A stretch of DNA of 64,000 nucleotides from contig NCEF01000003.1 in NCBI GenBank assembly GCA_002280565.1, positions 1 through 64,000 of the forward strand, written 5' to 3'. How positions within the stretch are numbered: the stretch's first letter is position 1; each line of letters opens with the position of its first letter. The notes beneath the pieces were generated by a model. The model made no database searches. It saw only the letters and a list, made by a program, of their open reading frames with translations, and had not been told where the DNA came from. This DNA comes from Sphingomonas sp. 32-66-10 (GTDB lineage: Bacteria; Pseudomonadota; Alphaproteobacteria; Sphingomonadales; Sphingomonadaceae). A program made the position numbers and the translations under genes. This document shows, piece by piece, positions 7,467 through 16,654 of the stretch.

Positions 7467-8336
7467 TTACTGTTCGTCGCCATAGATCGCGACGGTCTTG
7501 GCGCCGCCGGCTGATACCTTGCCGCGATACATGCCCGGGGTGTTGAAGCTCCACGCCATTTCACCGGTCGGTCCGGTGACGATGACGCCGCCGGTGCCGC
7601 CGAGCGCGCGGGTTTCGGCCATGACGGTGTCAGCCGCCACCTTGAGGCTTTCGCCCTTGAAGCGCACGCGGGCACAGATCTCGTGGGCGACGCCTTCGCG
7701 AATGAAGAACTCCCCTGCCCCGGTCGCCGACACGGCGCAGGCGCGGTTGTCGGCATAGGTGCCGGCCCCGATCAGCGGCGAATCGCCGACGCGGCCCCAG
7801 CGCTTGCCGGTGACGCCGCCGGTCGAGGTCGCGGCGGCGACGTTGCCCTTTGCGTCCTTCGCCACTGCGCCGACCGTGCCGTATTTCATGTCGACATCGA
7901 ACCAGCTGGTCTTTTGCGCCCTCATCTTTTCAAGCTGCTGACGGCGCTCGTCGGTGGCGAACCATTCGGGACCGACCTGCTCCAGCCCCTGTTCCGCGCT
8001 GAAGATGTCCGCGCCCTTGCCCGCGAGCATGACGTGCGGGCTGTCCTCCATCACCTTGCGCGCGAGGGTGATCGGGTTCTTGGTCCGCGTGACCCCGGCC
8101 ACCGCGCCGGCCTTGCGGTCCGCGCCGTCCATGATCGCGGCGTCGAGTTCGTTGGTGCCTTCATAGGTGAACACCGCCCCGCGCCCGGCGTTGAAGTGTG
8201 GATCATCCTCCAGCACCTTGACGCGCTCGAGCACGCCGGCGCCGCCATGGATGACGAGCGTCCAGTCGGGTTGCGTCTGGGCGGTGGCGGGGGCGGACAT
8301 CAGCAGGGCTCCGATCAACAGGGAAAGGCGGTTCAT
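7467..8336 (-). CDS. Isoaspartyl peptidase/L-asparaginase (Ntn hydrolase), internally shortened
   Basis: 289 residues with a signal peptide (cleavage near ATAQ, residue 20). The plant-type asparaginase core is clear: FNAGRGAVF, MDGADRKAGAVAG, the autocleavage/nucleophile site KYGTVGAVAKD with the Thr, STGGVTGKRWGRVGDSPLIG and the ending FNTPGMYRG. Between HGGAGVLER (ending residue 38) and VKVLEDDPHFNAG the family normally has about 35-40 more residues forming the first helices (the GGSALDAVEAAV region); these are missing, in frame, at about base 8223. Folding or autoprocessing is therefore doubtful. Its start overlaps the stop of the upstream acyltransferase (ATGA). Confidence 0.85.
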   Translation of the reverse strand: MNRLSLLIGALLMSAPATAQTQPDWTLVIHGGAGVLERVKVLEDDPHFNAGRGAVFTYEGTNELDAAIMDGADRKAGAVAGVTRTKNPITLARKVMEDSPHVMLAGKGADIFSAEQGLEQVGPEWFATDERRQQLEKMRAQKTSWFDVDMKYGTVGAVAKDAKGNVAAATSTGGVTGKRWGRVGDSPLIGAGTYADNRACAVSATGAGEFFIREGVAHEICARVRFKGESLKVAADTVMAETRALGGTGGVIVTGPTGEMAWSFNTPGMYRGKVSAGGAKTVAIYGDEQ

Positions 8337-9490
8337 ACGGCCTCCGGGGTCAGTTTGGGCGGCACGGCGACGCGCGGGGCGTAGCGCAGGCCGATCAGCG
8401 GCCGCAGCCACGGGACTTCGCGCCCATAGCGGTAGAAGAGCCAGCAACCCAGCGCGGTCACCGGCACCAGCACCACGAACTCGACCGCGGCGGGCAGCGC
8501 GAGTTTGAGCAGCCAGTACATCGCGACGACGATGATCGTCTGGTGGATCAGGTAAAAGGGGAACACCGCTTCGGTCAGCATCGGGCGCCAGCGATGGTCG
8601 CGGTTGAGATAGACCTCTGCAATCCCGATCAGCGCCGCGATCATCATCCACGCCTGGATGTAGCGCGCGGCGAGCATGATGCGGCCGGGCAACCACGGGA
8701 TGCGGCCGGTATAGGCGACGTCGATCGCGGCGGTGACGGCATATCCAGCGAGGCCGATCGCCAGCGCCGGTTTCCACAGCCGCGCGATCCACCCCATCAC
8801 CGGCGTCGACCCGGCGAGCGCGAAGCCGAACAGGAAGGCGGGGAAATAGGCAAGGTGCGCGATGCCATCGCCAATCACGTCATGGGTGTCGCTCCAGCGC
8901 TGAAACACCACCACCTGCGTCATCAGCAGCCAGGCGGCGGGCAACCACAGGACGCGGGTTCCGGCAAATAGCTGGTCGAACACCCGCTGTACCGTCGCGC
9001 CGCCGGGCAGGCTGGCGATCAGCACCAGGCCGAGCGTGTAGAGGTAGAGATAGCCGACGAACCACAGATGGTTCCAGGTCGGCAGGATGATCGGGCCGAA
9101 GTCGCCGAAATACCAATAATGATGGGTCCAGAAGGTCCAGAAATCATAGGGATAGGGCCATTGGGTGCGTAGTTCGACCCAAGCCTGTGGCGGCACGATC
9201 ACGGCCACGCCGAACAGCAATGGCAGGATCAGCCGCCACGTGCGATCGGCAACGAAGTGCCCTGCTCCGCGCGACTTGAGCCATAAGGCGCGGCTGGCAT
9301 AGCCCGACACGACGAACAACAGGGTCAGCCGCCACGGGTTGGTGAACAGCATCGGCACCGTCACCCATGCCGCGGGATCGGCGGTCTTCACATGATACCC
9401 CCATGGTACAAAGACCATGCCGATATGGTAGAAGATCAGCAGGCCGAACGCCCCGATCCGCAGCCAGTCCATGCCATAATGCCGTTCCAC
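8333..9490 (-). CDS. Acyltransferase 3 family membrane protein (paralogue 2)
   Basis: Integral membrane O-acyltransferase of about 385 residues and roughly ten membrane segments. The family signature HYGMDWLRIGAFGLLIFYHI is at the N-terminus and DHRWRPMLTEAVFPFYLIHQ near the C-terminus. Such enzymes modify sugars, polysaccharides or lipids. A GTG at 9490 is chosen because it aligns with the start of the upstream paralogue; an upstream TTG at 9574 would overlap the previous gene by 53 bp and adds unconserved residues. The protein is clearly homologous along its length to the product of the next gene upstream, so the pair is a tandem duplication. Confidence 0.82.
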   Translation of the reverse strand: MERHYGMDWLRIGAFGLLIFYHIGMVFVPWGYHVKTADPAAWVTVPMLFTNPWRLTLLFVVSGYASRALWLKSRGAGHFVADRTWRLILPLLFGVAVIVPPQAWVELRTQWPYPYDFWTFWTHHYWYFGDFGPIILPTWNHLWFVGYLYLYTLGLVLIASLPGGATVQRVFDQLFAGTRVLWLPAAWLLMTQVVVFQRWSDTHDVIGDGIAHLAYFPAFLFGFALAGSTPVMGWIARLWKPALAIGLAGYAVTAAIDVAYTGRIPWLPGRIMLAARYIQAWMMIAALIGIAEVYLNRDHRWRPMLTEAVFPFYLIHQTIIVVAMYWLLKLALPAAVEFVVLVPVTALGCWLFYRYGREVPWLRPLIGLRYAPRVAVPPKLTPEAV

Positions 9491-9521
9491 GCGCGCGCCA
9501 TAGCGCCGGCGAAGCAGCTTG

Positions 9522-10718
9522 TCAGGCGGCTTGCGGCGAGATTTTGGCGGGCGTGGCGCGCTGGCGGGGGCCAAGGCCGATCAACGGGCGCAGCCAGCCG
9601 ATCTCCCGCCCGATCAGATAGGTGAATGTGCAGACCAGCGCCGTACCGCCGAGCAGGACCAGGAACTGCATCCCCGCCGACAGCCGCAGCGGCAATGTGT
9701 GCCAGGCGATCAGCACGATCGCGGGCTGATGGACGAGGTAGAAGGGGAACACCGCCTCTGCCGCCGTCTTGCGCCAGCGATGGTCGCGGTTCCAGAAGCG
9801 ATCGGCGAGCTGAATCAGGACGAGGGTCATCGCCCAGCCCATCGCCACCTGCCCCGCGCGCGCGAGCGCCATCACCCAGTGTGGGGGCACGGCGTTGCCG
9901 GGATAGGTGGTTTCGACCAATACCACGGCGACCCCGCTGACTGCAGCCAATGCGAGCGCACCGCCCCAGACGCGGCGCAGCACGGGCCACAGCATCGGAG
10001 ATCCCGCGAGCACGAACCCGAACAGGAACAGCGGGAGATAATTGGCATGCCCGGCCCAGTCGCGCAGCAACCCCTGTTCATCCGCGACGACGAATTGCAG
10101 CGCCAGCCGTGCGATCACCAGCAGCACGGCTGGCACCCACACCAGCCGCCTACCCTGCGCCATCCATGGCACCACGCGATCGGTCACCAGGTCAAGCAGG
10201 CCACGGCCGCGCCACAGGATCATGGCGAGGACGACCGTATAGGCCCAGAGATAGACGACGAACCACAAATGCTCCCAGCTGGGGAAGTTGCGGCCCCAAA
10301 ACTCGCCGATGCGCCAATAATCGCTGGTCCAGAAGCGCAGATAGCCGTGCGGATAGCCTGCCTCGACCACGCGAACCCACATTTCGACCGGGATCAGCAC
10401 CGCCATGCCAAAGCCGAGCGGGATCAGCAGGCGCAGGTTGCGCGCGTGCAGAAATGTGCGCGGATCGCGCGACTTGGCGAACAGATGCCAGGAGGCAAAG
10501 CCCGACACCGCGAACAGCAAAGGCAGCCGCCACGGCGTCAGCAGCGCCATCGGAGCGATCAGCCAAGAGAGCTTATAGTCGGTATGGATCACCCATGGCC
10601 AGGGCGAGAAGACCATGGCGATGTGATAGACGATCAGCAGCGCGAACGCGGCAATGCGCAGCCAGTCGAGGCCGTAATGCCGCCCGGAGCGCTCAAGACC
10701 ATGGTTCGCTTCACTCAC
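9522..10718 (-). CDS. Acyltransferase 3 family membrane protein (paralogue 1)
   Basis: 398 residues from a GTG start at 10718. Acyltransferase-3 signature RHYGLDWLRIAAFALLIVYH at residues 13-32 and DHRWRKTAAEAVFPFYLVHQ near residue 320, with about ten hydrophobic segments. First gene of the minus-strand operon that continues with its paralogue, the isoaspartyl peptidase and the S1/P1 nuclease. It is divergent from the DUF3089 gene, sharing a 51-bp gap. Substrate unknown. Confidence 0.87.
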   Translation of the reverse strand: MSEANHGLERSGRHYGLDWLRIAAFALLIVYHIAMVFSPWPWVIHTDYKLSWLIAPMALLTPWRLPLLFAVSGFASWHLFAKSRDPRTFLHARNLRLLIPLGFGMAVLIPVEMWVRVVEAGYPHGYLRFWTSDYWRIGEFWGRNFPSWEHLWFVVYLWAYTVVLAMILWRGRGLLDLVTDRVVPWMAQGRRLVWVPAVLLVIARLALQFVVADEQGLLRDWAGHANYLPLFLFGFVLAGSPMLWPVLRRVWGGALALAAVSGVAVVLVETTYPGNAVPPHWVMALARAGQVAMGWAMTLVLIQLADRFWNRDHRWRKTAAEAVFPFYLVHQPAIVLIAWHTLPLRLSAGMQFLVLLGGTALVCTFTYLIGREIGWLRPLIGLGPRQRATPAKISPQAA

Positions 10719-10769
10719 CCGCCGCGCTATAGGCGGTCGAGCCTCACCAATTGGTTAGCGGGAGCGTCG

Positions 10770-11819
10770 ATGCGGCGGACGACATTATTCTGCATGGCGC
10801 TGGCGATCGGCGCGGCGTTTGCGCCGGCACAGGCGCAGCGGACGATCACCACCGATACGCCCCCCGCCGGCCGCTTCGATGCGGCCAGCGCGCCGCCTGC
10901 GCCCGATTATGACGGCCCCGCCAACTGGGCGTCGCTGCCCTGGATTCGCGACGATGGCGACATGACGCCGCAGGGCGTGGCCGAGCCGCCGCAGCTGAAG
11001 GCTCCGGTCGATGTCTTCTTCATCCATTCGCCCGTCCCGCTGCGCCGCGCGGTATGGAACGCTGACACGACCGATGTCTGGTTCAACGGCGATGTCGGGC
11101 AGACGACGATCCGCAATCATGCCAGCGCATTCAACGGCTGCTGCGCGATCTATGCGCCGCGCTATCGCCAGATGAACCGAGCGGGAGACGACTCCGCCGC
11201 GCGGGAGCTCGCTTATTCCGATGTTGCCCGGGCTTTTGCCGTGTTCCGCGCCCGCGTCGGCGACCGACCCTTCATCCTTGCCGGGCATGGTGAGGGCGCG
11301 CGGATCGGGCAGATGCTGATCGAGCGGGTGATCGATGGCCAGCCGGTCGCGGGCCGCATGGTCGCGGCCTATCTGGTCGGCACGCCGGTCACCCGCGACT
11401 GGCTGGCGGCGCGGCGTGGCATTGCGGCATGCAGCAGCGCGACCGACACCGGCTGCGTCGTCAGCTGGGTCAGCCGGAGCGAGGGCAGCAAGCGGTTGCG
11501 TCAGCGCCCGCCGATCCTGTGCTCCAATCCGATCAGCTGGACGACCGGACCCGAAGCGTCGCCACGCAGCGCCCATCGCGGGGCCTGGATGCGCAACGGT
11601 GCGGAATTTCCCGAAGCGCTGCGCGCGCCCGATGCGGGACAAGTGAGCGCGCGGTGCGACCGCGATGGCGTGTTGCGCGTGTCCGATCCGGGCGGGGCCT
11701 ATGCCGAACTGGCCGGGCCGGATGGCAGCTTTGCCGCGCTCGACATCCCGCTGTTCTGGATGGACCTGCGGCAGAATGCGGTTGACCGCGTCGCCGCCTT
11801 TCTCGCCGCCCGGCGATAG
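10770..11819 (+). CDS. DUF3089 alpha/beta-hydrolase-like exported protein with altered nucleophile elbow
   Basis: 349 residues, signal peptide ending at PAQAQ (about 23). The body matches DUF3089: [23 protein letters not shown] and a nucleophile-elbow region. In typical members the elbow reads GHSQG, but here it is AGHGEGAR, with Gly174 (codon ggt, 11289-11291) where the catalytic Ser is expected. The late Asp/His region and cysteine pairs are present. It may be a non-catalytic paralogue. The ATG at 10770 follows a gcgggagcg ribosome binding site; upstream open frame is antisense to the acyltransferases and is not used. Confidence 0.8.
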   Translation: MRRTTLFCMALAIGAAFAPAQAQRTITTDTPPAGRFDAASAPPAPDYDGPANWASLPWIRDDGDMTPQGVAEPPQLKAPVDVFFIHSPVPLRRAVWNADTTDVWFNGDVGQTTIRNHASAFNGCCAIYAPRYRQMNRAGDDSAARELAYSDVARAFAVFRARVGDRPFILAGHGEGARIGQMLIERVIDGQPVAGRMVAAYLVGTPVTRDWLAARRGIAACSSATDTGCVVSWVSRSEGSKRLRQRPPILCSNPISWTTGPEASPRSAHRGAWMRNGAEFPEALRAPDAGQVSARCDRDGVLRVSDPGGAYAELAGPDGSFAALDIPLFWMDLRQNAVDRVAAFLAARR

Positions 11820-11851
11820 GCTATAGCCGCGGCGAACCTAGAGGAACTTCC

Positions 11852-12973
11852 ATGTCCGTGCGTCCCTGGCGCGATATCACGCGCCGCCACAGCCGTCAGA
11901 TCATGGTCGGCAACGTCCCGGTCGGCGGCGATGCGCCCGTCACCGTGCAGACGATGACCAACACCCCGACGTCCGATCCCGTCGCGACGCTCAACCAGAT
12001 TCGCCGGTGCGAGGATGCGGGCGCGGACATCATCCGCGTCTCCTGCCCCGATGTCGAAAGCACCGCAGCGCTGAAGCAGATCGTCCGCGCCGCGCGCGTG
12101 CCGATCGTCGCCGATATCCATTTCCACTATAAGCGCGCGCTCGAAGCGGCGGACGCGGGCGCGGCGTGCCTGCGCATCAATCCCGGCAATATCGGATCGG
12201 CCGAACGCGTGAACGAGGTCGTCAACGCAGCCAAGGCCAATGGCTGCGCGATCCGCATCGGCGTCAACGCGGGGTCGCTCGAAAAGGATTTGCTCGAGAA
12301 GTACGGCGAGCCTTGCCCCGAGGCGCTGGTCGAAAGCGCGCTCGACCATATCAAGCTGTTGCAGGACCGCGATTTTCACGAGTTCAAGGTCGCGGTGAAG
12401 GCCAGCGACCTGTTCCTCGCAGCCGCCGCCTATCAGCAGCTCGCCGAAGCGGTCGATTGCCCGCTGCATCTGGGCATCACCGAAGCGGGCGGATTTGTCG
12501 GCGGGACGGTGAAGAGCGCGATCGGGATGGGGTCGCTGCTGTGGTACGGCATCGGCGACACGATCCGCGTGTCGCTCTCCGCCGAGCCGGAAGAGGAAGT
12601 GCGGGTCGGGTTCGAAATCCTGAAGGCGCTCGGCATCCGCAACCGCGGCGTGCGCGTCGTCAGCTGCCCCAGCTGCGCGCGTCAGGGCTTCGACGTGATC
12701 CGCACGGTGCAGGCGCTGGAGGAACGGCTCCAGCACATTCGCACCCCGCTCTCGCTCAGCGTGCTCGGCTGTGTCGTCAACGGCCCGGGCGAAGCGCGTG
12801 AGACCGATATCGGCCTGACCGGCGGCGGCAACGGCAAGCATATGGTCTATCTGGCCGGGGTCACCGATCACACGGTCGAGGACGCCGACATGCTGGAGCA
12901 TATCGTCAAGCTGGTCGAGGCGAAGGCGGCGGAGATCGAGGCGGAGAGCGCGGCGGCGGCGGTAGCGGCTTGA
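11852..12973 (+). CDS. ispG: 4-hydroxy-3-methylbut-2-enyl diphosphate synthase IspG (GcpE)
   Basis: 373 residues, the normal length for the two-domain bacterial form. It makes HMBPP from MEcPP in the MEP isoprenoid pathway using a 4Fe-4S cluster. The cluster ligands are seen in [15 protein letters not shown] and [13 protein letters not shown]; the TIM-barrel part starts [14 protein letters not shown] and has RINPGNIG. Ala/Glu-rich extra C-terminus. A gaggaa ribosome binding site precedes ATG 11852. Confidence 0.97.
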   Translation: MSVRPWRDITRRHSRQIMVGNVPVGGDAPVTVQTMTNTPTSDPVATLNQIRRCEDAGADIIRVSCPDVESTAALKQIVRAARVPIVADIHFHYKRALEAADAGAACLRINPGNIGSAERVNEVVNAAKANGCAIRIGVNAGSLEKDLLEKYGEPCPEALVESALDHIKLLQDRDFHEFKVAVKASDLFLAAAAYQQLAEAVDCPLHLGITEAGGFVGGTVKSAIGMGSLLWYGIGDTIRVSLSAEPEEEVRVGFEILKALGIRNRGVRVVSCPSCARQGFDVIRTVQALEERLQHIRTPLSLSVLGCVVNGPGEARETDIGLTGGGNGKHMVYLAGVTDHTVEDADMLEHIVKLVEAKAAEIEAESAAAAVAA

Positions 12974-13353
12974 GTTGGAGCCACCTGTTCGCTCAGGTTA
13001 TGCCGACCTACATTATCGCGTTCGCGGTCTTTGCGATCAGGCACACGTTGAGTGCGCTGCTCTGGCCTCGGTTCGCGCGCCATGAGCGGTTTCACGCCAG
13101 TTTACCCTTGGGTTTTCAGATCGCTCGTCCGGCACCAGGCGGGATGTTCCTCGCGCTCCGAATTGCGCTTTGGGGGATGGGACTGGGCGCCCTGTTCATG
13201 CCGATCTTCCTGGCGGTCGTTTGGGAAGTGACCGATGACGGCGGTGACACCCGCTTACGATTACTCGCGCTCGCAAACGTGCTTCTGATCGTCTGCACCT
13301 ACATGATCGACCGTCGCCTGATGCAGCGCTGGAAGGCCCGAGCCTTCGGCTGA
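12970..13353 (+). CDS. Small membrane protein, function unknown
   Basis: 127 residues if started at the TTG overlapping the ispG stop (TTGA), or 117 from ATG 13000. Three hydrophobic segments (about 10-28, 60-85, 101-117) and a basic C-terminus ([14 protein letters not shown]). Not recognised. Coding potential is supported by the tight junction with ispG and the hydrophobic pattern. Confidence 0.6.
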   Translation: MSWSHLFAQVMPTYIIAFAVFAIRHTLSALLWPRFARHERFHASLPLGFQIARPAPGGMFLALRIALWGMGLGALFMPIFLAVVWEVTDDGGDTRLRLLALANVLLIVCTYMIDRRLMQRWKARAFG

Positions 13354-13424
13354 CCTGCACAACTTCGTTGTTTAGCAAAGTGCGGCGGCTCGTATCCCGC
13401 CTTTGAAGCTGCTATTGTCAGAGA

Positions 13425-13598
13425 ATGAAGCCCGAACGCGCCCTATACGAAGACCGCGATGCACCGGCGCGCGCACGTGAGCGAGCGTTGGCGGATATTG
13501 CGGCGGGCCGGACTGTCCCACATGAGCAGGTCGCCGAATGGCTGAAGACCTGGGGCACGCCTGACGAAAAGCCGATGCCATCGGAATGGCTCAAATAA
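13425..13598 (+). CDS. ParD-like/unclassified antitoxin of ParE pair
   Basis: A 57-residue frame from ATG 13425, rich in charged residues (MKPERALYEDRDAPARARER at the start and ending EKPMPSEWLK). Short, acidic/basic, just upstream of and overlapping by 13 bp a ParE/RelE toxin gene: the standard layout of a type II toxin-antitoxin module. A helix-rich N-terminal part (about 14-45, including ADIAAGRTVPHEQVAEWLKT) could be a small DNA-binding or toxin-wrapping segment. It binds and neutralises the toxin by inference from context. Confidence 0.75.
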   Translation: MKPERALYEDRDAPARARERALADIAAGRTVPHEQVAEWLKTWGTPDEKPMPSEWLK

Positions 13599-13861
13599 TC
13601 TGGACGCGCGAGGCGCTTGCCGACCTCGCCGCCATCCGCGCCTATATCGCGCAGTTCGATCCCGACGCAGCTGCGCGGTTCGCCGCACGGCTGATTGAAG
13701 CTGGTGAGGGACTGGCGGATTTCCCGCGCAAAGGCCCAGAAATCGAGGATGGCCTGCGTCGCTGGTCGCTCGTTCGGCCCTATTCGATCCGATATCTGAT
13801 CGACGGTGACGCGGTTTACATTCTCGACATCGTCCACGGCGCACGCGACGAGCACGCATGA
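13586..13861 (+). CDS. ParE/RelE-superfamily toxin
   Basis: 91 residues with the ParE hallmarks: start IIWTREALADLAAIRAYIAQ, middle EAGEGLADFPRKGPEIEDG, then RPYSIRYLIDGDAVYILDIVHG with the conserved Arg and terminal HGAR. ParE toxins poison gyrase, while RelE relatives cut mRNA; the sequence does not separate the two. Starts inside the antitoxin gene (13-bp overlap). No mobile element was seen beside the pair. Confidence 0.88.
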   Translation: MAQIIWTREALADLAAIRAYIAQFDPDAAARFAARLIEAGEGLADFPRKGPEIEDGLRRWSLVRPYSIRYLIDGDAVYILDIVHGARDEHA

Positions 13862-13908
13862 CATTCATCTGATTCCGTTGCGCGCCTAAATCCTCTAGGG
13901 CGCCCGCC

Positions 13909-14805
13909 ATGCGTCCCGCCTCCCCCCTCATCGCCTTTGCCGTCGCGTCGCTTGGTATCGCCATCTTCTCGTCGATGGACGCGGTGATGAAGGGGCTGGT
14001 GCTGGCGCTTGGCGCGTATAACGCGCTGACCTGGCGGACGATGGCGGGGATTGTCGCGAGCGGCGTTCCCTACGCCCTGTCGCGTCCCCCCCGCCCAAGC
14101 CGCGCGGCGATGCGGCTGCACCTGATCCGCGCGGCGGTGTCGGCGGTGATGGCGTTTCTGTTCTTCTGGGGGCTGGGTCGCGTGCCGATGGCGCAGGCGA
14201 TAGCGCTGGCGTTCATCGCGCCGATCATCGCGCTGTTCCTGGCCGCCTGGCTGCTCAAGGAGCGCATCACCCGCGTCACGATCATCGCCACCGCACTGGC
14301 CTTTGCCGGCGTGCTGCTGATCCTGTGGGGACAGGCGCAGGCGGAGCTGGGGCGTGAGGCGTTCTGGGGCGCGATTGCGATCCTGGTTTCGGCCGTCGCC
14401 TATGCCTGGAACATCATCCTGATGCGCCAGCAATCGCTCGTCGCCGGGGCGATCGAGGTTGCCTTTTACCAGTCGCTGTTCATTTCGATCATCTTCCTGT
14501 TCGCCGCACCGTGGCTGCTGACGCTTCCGCCGGTCGAGCATGTCCCGGCACTGGCGCTGGCGGCAGTGCTGGCGACGATGTCGCTGTTCCTGCTCAGCTG
14601 GGCCTATGCCCGGGCCGAGGCCAATTATCTTGCGCCGACCGAATATACCGGCTTCCTGTGGGCGACCCTGTGGGGATGGGTGGTGTTCGACGAGGGCGTT
14701 TCGTTCTTCACCGTGGCGGGCGCGGCGTTGATCGTCGGCGGCTGCATCATCGCCGCGCGGCGACGCGACCATGCCCCGGTCGCTGATACGGAGGCACAGA
14801 TTTGA
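13909..14805 (+). CDS. EamA/DMT-family transporter (RhaT/YdcZ-type drug/metabolite exporter)
   Basis: 298 residues, ten hydrophobic segments in two EamA repeats (about 5-140 and 150-285). Typical motifs: MAQAIALAFIAPIIALFLAA at the end of repeat 1 and EANYLAPTEYTGFLWATLWG in repeat 2. Inner-membrane exporter of small metabolites; substrate cannot be told. The next gene (GNAT) begins at its stop codon, suggesting one transcript. Confidence 0.9.
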   Translation: MRPASPLIAFAVASLGIAIFSSMDAVMKGLVLALGAYNALTWRTMAGIVASGVPYALSRPPRPSRAAMRLHLIRAAVSAVMAFLFFWGLGRVPMAQAIALAFIAPIIALFLAAWLLKERITRVTIIATALAFAGVLLILWGQAQAELGREAFWGAIAILVSAVAYAWNIILMRQQSLVAGAIEVAFYQSLFISIIFLFAAPWLLTLPPVEHVPALALAAVLATMSLFLLSWAYARAEANYLAPTEYTGFLWATLWGWVVFDEGVSFFTVAGAALIVGGCIIAARRRDHAPVADTEAQI

Positions 14806-15281
14806 TTACGATTCGTCAGGCGGGTGAGCAGGATTTCGAGCTGGTCGCGGGGTTCATCCGCAAGCTCGCCGATTATGAGAAGCTCGCCCATGAAGTCCGC
14901 TTCGACAATGCGACGCTGCACCGCCATCTGTTCGGGCCGCACCGCGCCGCCGAAGTGCTGATCGGCGAAGTCGACGGTACGCCCGCGGGCTTCGCGCTGT
15001 TCTTCCAGACCTTTTCGACGTTCGAGGGCAAGCCCGGCATCTGGCTGGAGGATCTGTTCGTCGAACCGCATGCGCGCGGCGCCGGGCTGGGCCGAGCGCT
15101 GCTATCGCGCCTCGCCGCGCTGGTCATCGAACGCGGCGGCGCGCGGCTGGAGTGGAATGTCCTCGACTGGAATGAGCTCGGCAAAGGCTTCTACCGGACC
15201 ATCGGCGCGGCGCATGTCGATGGCTGGGAGCGCTGGCGGATACAGGACGACGCGCTGGAGGCGCTGGCGAATGGCCTATGA
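14802..15281 (+). CDS. GNAT-family N-acetyltransferase
   Basis: 159 residues from a TTG that overlaps the transporter stop. GNAT core: EVDGTPAGFALFFQTFSTFE, LEDLFVEPHARGAGLGRALL (acetyl-CoA pyrophosphate loop R-G-x-G-x-G/A variant RGAGLGRA) and EWNVLDWNELGKGFYRTIGA. The layout resembles diamine/spermidine-type acetyltransferases. Overlaps the following TfoX-like gene by 11 bp, so three genes are probably cotranscribed. Confidence 0.88.
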   Translation: MITIRQAGEQDFELVAGFIRKLADYEKLAHEVRFDNATLHRHLFGPHRAAEVLIGEVDGTPAGFALFFQTFSTFEGKPGIWLEDLFVEPHARGAGLGRALLSRLAALVIERGGARLEWNVLDWNELGKGFYRTIGAAHVDGWERWRIQDDALEALANGL

Positions 15282-15621
15282 CTCTGGGCTGATCGCGTGG
15301 GCCAGGGAAGCGCTGGAGCCGCTCGGCACCATCACGCACCGCCCGATGATGGGCGCGGCGGTTCTCTATTGCGACGGCCTGGTCTTCGCCGTGGTCGATG
15401 AAGAGGCGATCTACTTCAAGAATGACACGGTGACCGCGCCGCTTTGGGACGAAGCGGGCTGTCCGCCCTTCACCTTCATCGGCAAGGACGGCGAGACCGT
15501 GTCGATGAACTATCGCCGCGCGCCGGACGACGTCTATGACGATGCCGAGGCGATGCAGCGCTGGGCGGCGCTGGCGCTGGAGGCGAGCCGACGCGCGCCG
15601 GTTAAGAAGAAGCGCGGCTGA
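15271..15621 (+). CDS. TfoX N-terminal-domain protein
   Basis: 116 residues from ATG 15271. TfoX_N fold features: ITHRPMMGAAVLYCDGLVFAVV, then IYFKNDTVTAPLWDEAGCPP, and a C-terminal helix with a KKKRG tail. Stand-alone TfoX_N proteins lack the C-terminal domain of competence regulator TfoX and their job is poorly defined. Overlaps the GNAT gene by 11 bp. Confidence 0.85.
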   Translation: MAYDSGLIAWAREALEPLGTITHRPMMGAAVLYCDGLVFAVVDEEAIYFKNDTVTAPLWDEAGCPPFTFIGKDGETVSMNYRRAPDDVYDDAEAMQRWAALALEASRRAPVKKKRG

Positions 15622-15627
15622 CGCACT

Positions 15628-16503
15628 TCACGCCCCCTGCAGCTGCGCAATGTCACGGCGCGGCGGGGCACCGAACAGGCGGCGATATTCGCGGCTGAAC
15701 TGCGACGGACTGTCATAGCCGACGGCAAATCCGGCGCTGCCCGCGCTCGCCCCTTCCGCCAGCATCAGCCGTCGCGCTTCCTGCAGCCGCAGCTGTTTCT
15801 GATATTCGATGGGCGTCATCCGGGTCATCGCCTTGAAATGCGCATGGAGCGCGGATTCGCTCATGCCCGCCGCGTCGGCGATGTCGCGGATGCGCAGTTG
15901 CTTGTCGAAGCTGCTGCGAATCGTCGCGATGGCGCGGCTGACCTGGCGCAAATGGCTGTCTCCCGCCGCGATGTGGCGCAGCATCGGCCCGTGCGGTCCG
16001 GCGAGCAGGCGGTAGAGAATCTCCCGCTCGATCAGCGGCGCGAGCATCGCGATGTCGCCGGGCGTGTCGAGCAGCGCGACCAGCCGGGACGCCGCGTCAA
16101 TCAGCCCGGGATCGCTGGGGCACACCGCCAGCGCCGGCATTCCCGTAGGGGCACCCGGCCCGCCCTGCGCCACCACCAGATCCGCCAGCGCCGTCATGTC
16201 GAGCCCGATCGCGCAGCAGAAATAGGGCCGCTCGGGACTCGCCTCCAGCACATGTCCGACCAGCGGCAGATCGACCGAGACCACCAGATAATTGGCAGCA
16301 TCGTAGATCAGGCTATCGCCCCCGACCGAAATCCGCTTCGATCCTTGGGCGATCAGGCAAAGCGATGCTTCATAGACTGCCGGCGTCGGGTCGGTCGGCG
16401 CATGTCCCCGGATCAACGACACCCGCGGCACCGCTGACGCAAACATGCCGGGTTCGTGCGTGTGGCGGGCAATGATCGCCGCGAGTTCGGTAACGCGCTC
16501 CAT
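15628..16503 (-). CDS. AraC-family transcriptional regulator
   Basis: 291 residues from ATG 16503. Residues about 10-160 form an AraC_N (cupin-like) sensing domain (IRGHAPTDPTPAVYEASLCL), and about 190-290 hold two helix-turn-helix motifs: IRDIADAAGMSESALHAHFK and SAGFAVGYDSPSQFSREYRR. Divergent from the SDR gene across a 151-bp gap, the usual arrangement for a regulator of that dehydrogenase. The open frame reaches 16632 but the extra N-terminal residues are not family-like. Confidence 0.9.
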   Translation of the reverse strand: MERVTELAAIIARHTHEPGMFASAVPRVSLIRGHAPTDPTPAVYEASLCLIAQGSKRISVGGDSLIYDAANYLVVSVDLPLVGHVLEASPERPYFCCAIGLDMTALADLVVAQGGPGAPTGMPALAVCPSDPGLIDAASRLVALLDTPGDIAMLAPLIEREILYRLLAGPHGPMLRHIAAGDSHLRQVSRAIATIRSSFDKQLRIRDIADAAGMSESALHAHFKAMTRMTPIEYQKQLRLQEARRLMLAEGASAGSAGFAVGYDSPSQFSREYRRLFGAPPRRDIAQLQGA

Positions 16504-16654
16504 GCCTTCGCATGTCGTGCACGGGTAAATCGATCGCAAGTCGCGGCGGACAGATTTGGAGGATCGTGCAAGTTCTTCGGGCAATCGCTCTACCACTCCG
16601 ACGAGGATCGGGGCCATTTCCGCTGCACCCACTCAAGCAGAAAGGAACCGACCC

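Noticed and set aside
9491..9574. Upstream TTG start for the second acyltransferase
   Set aside because: It would overlap the previous gene by 53 bp and adds residues without homology to the paralogue; GTG 9490 aligns with the paralogue start.
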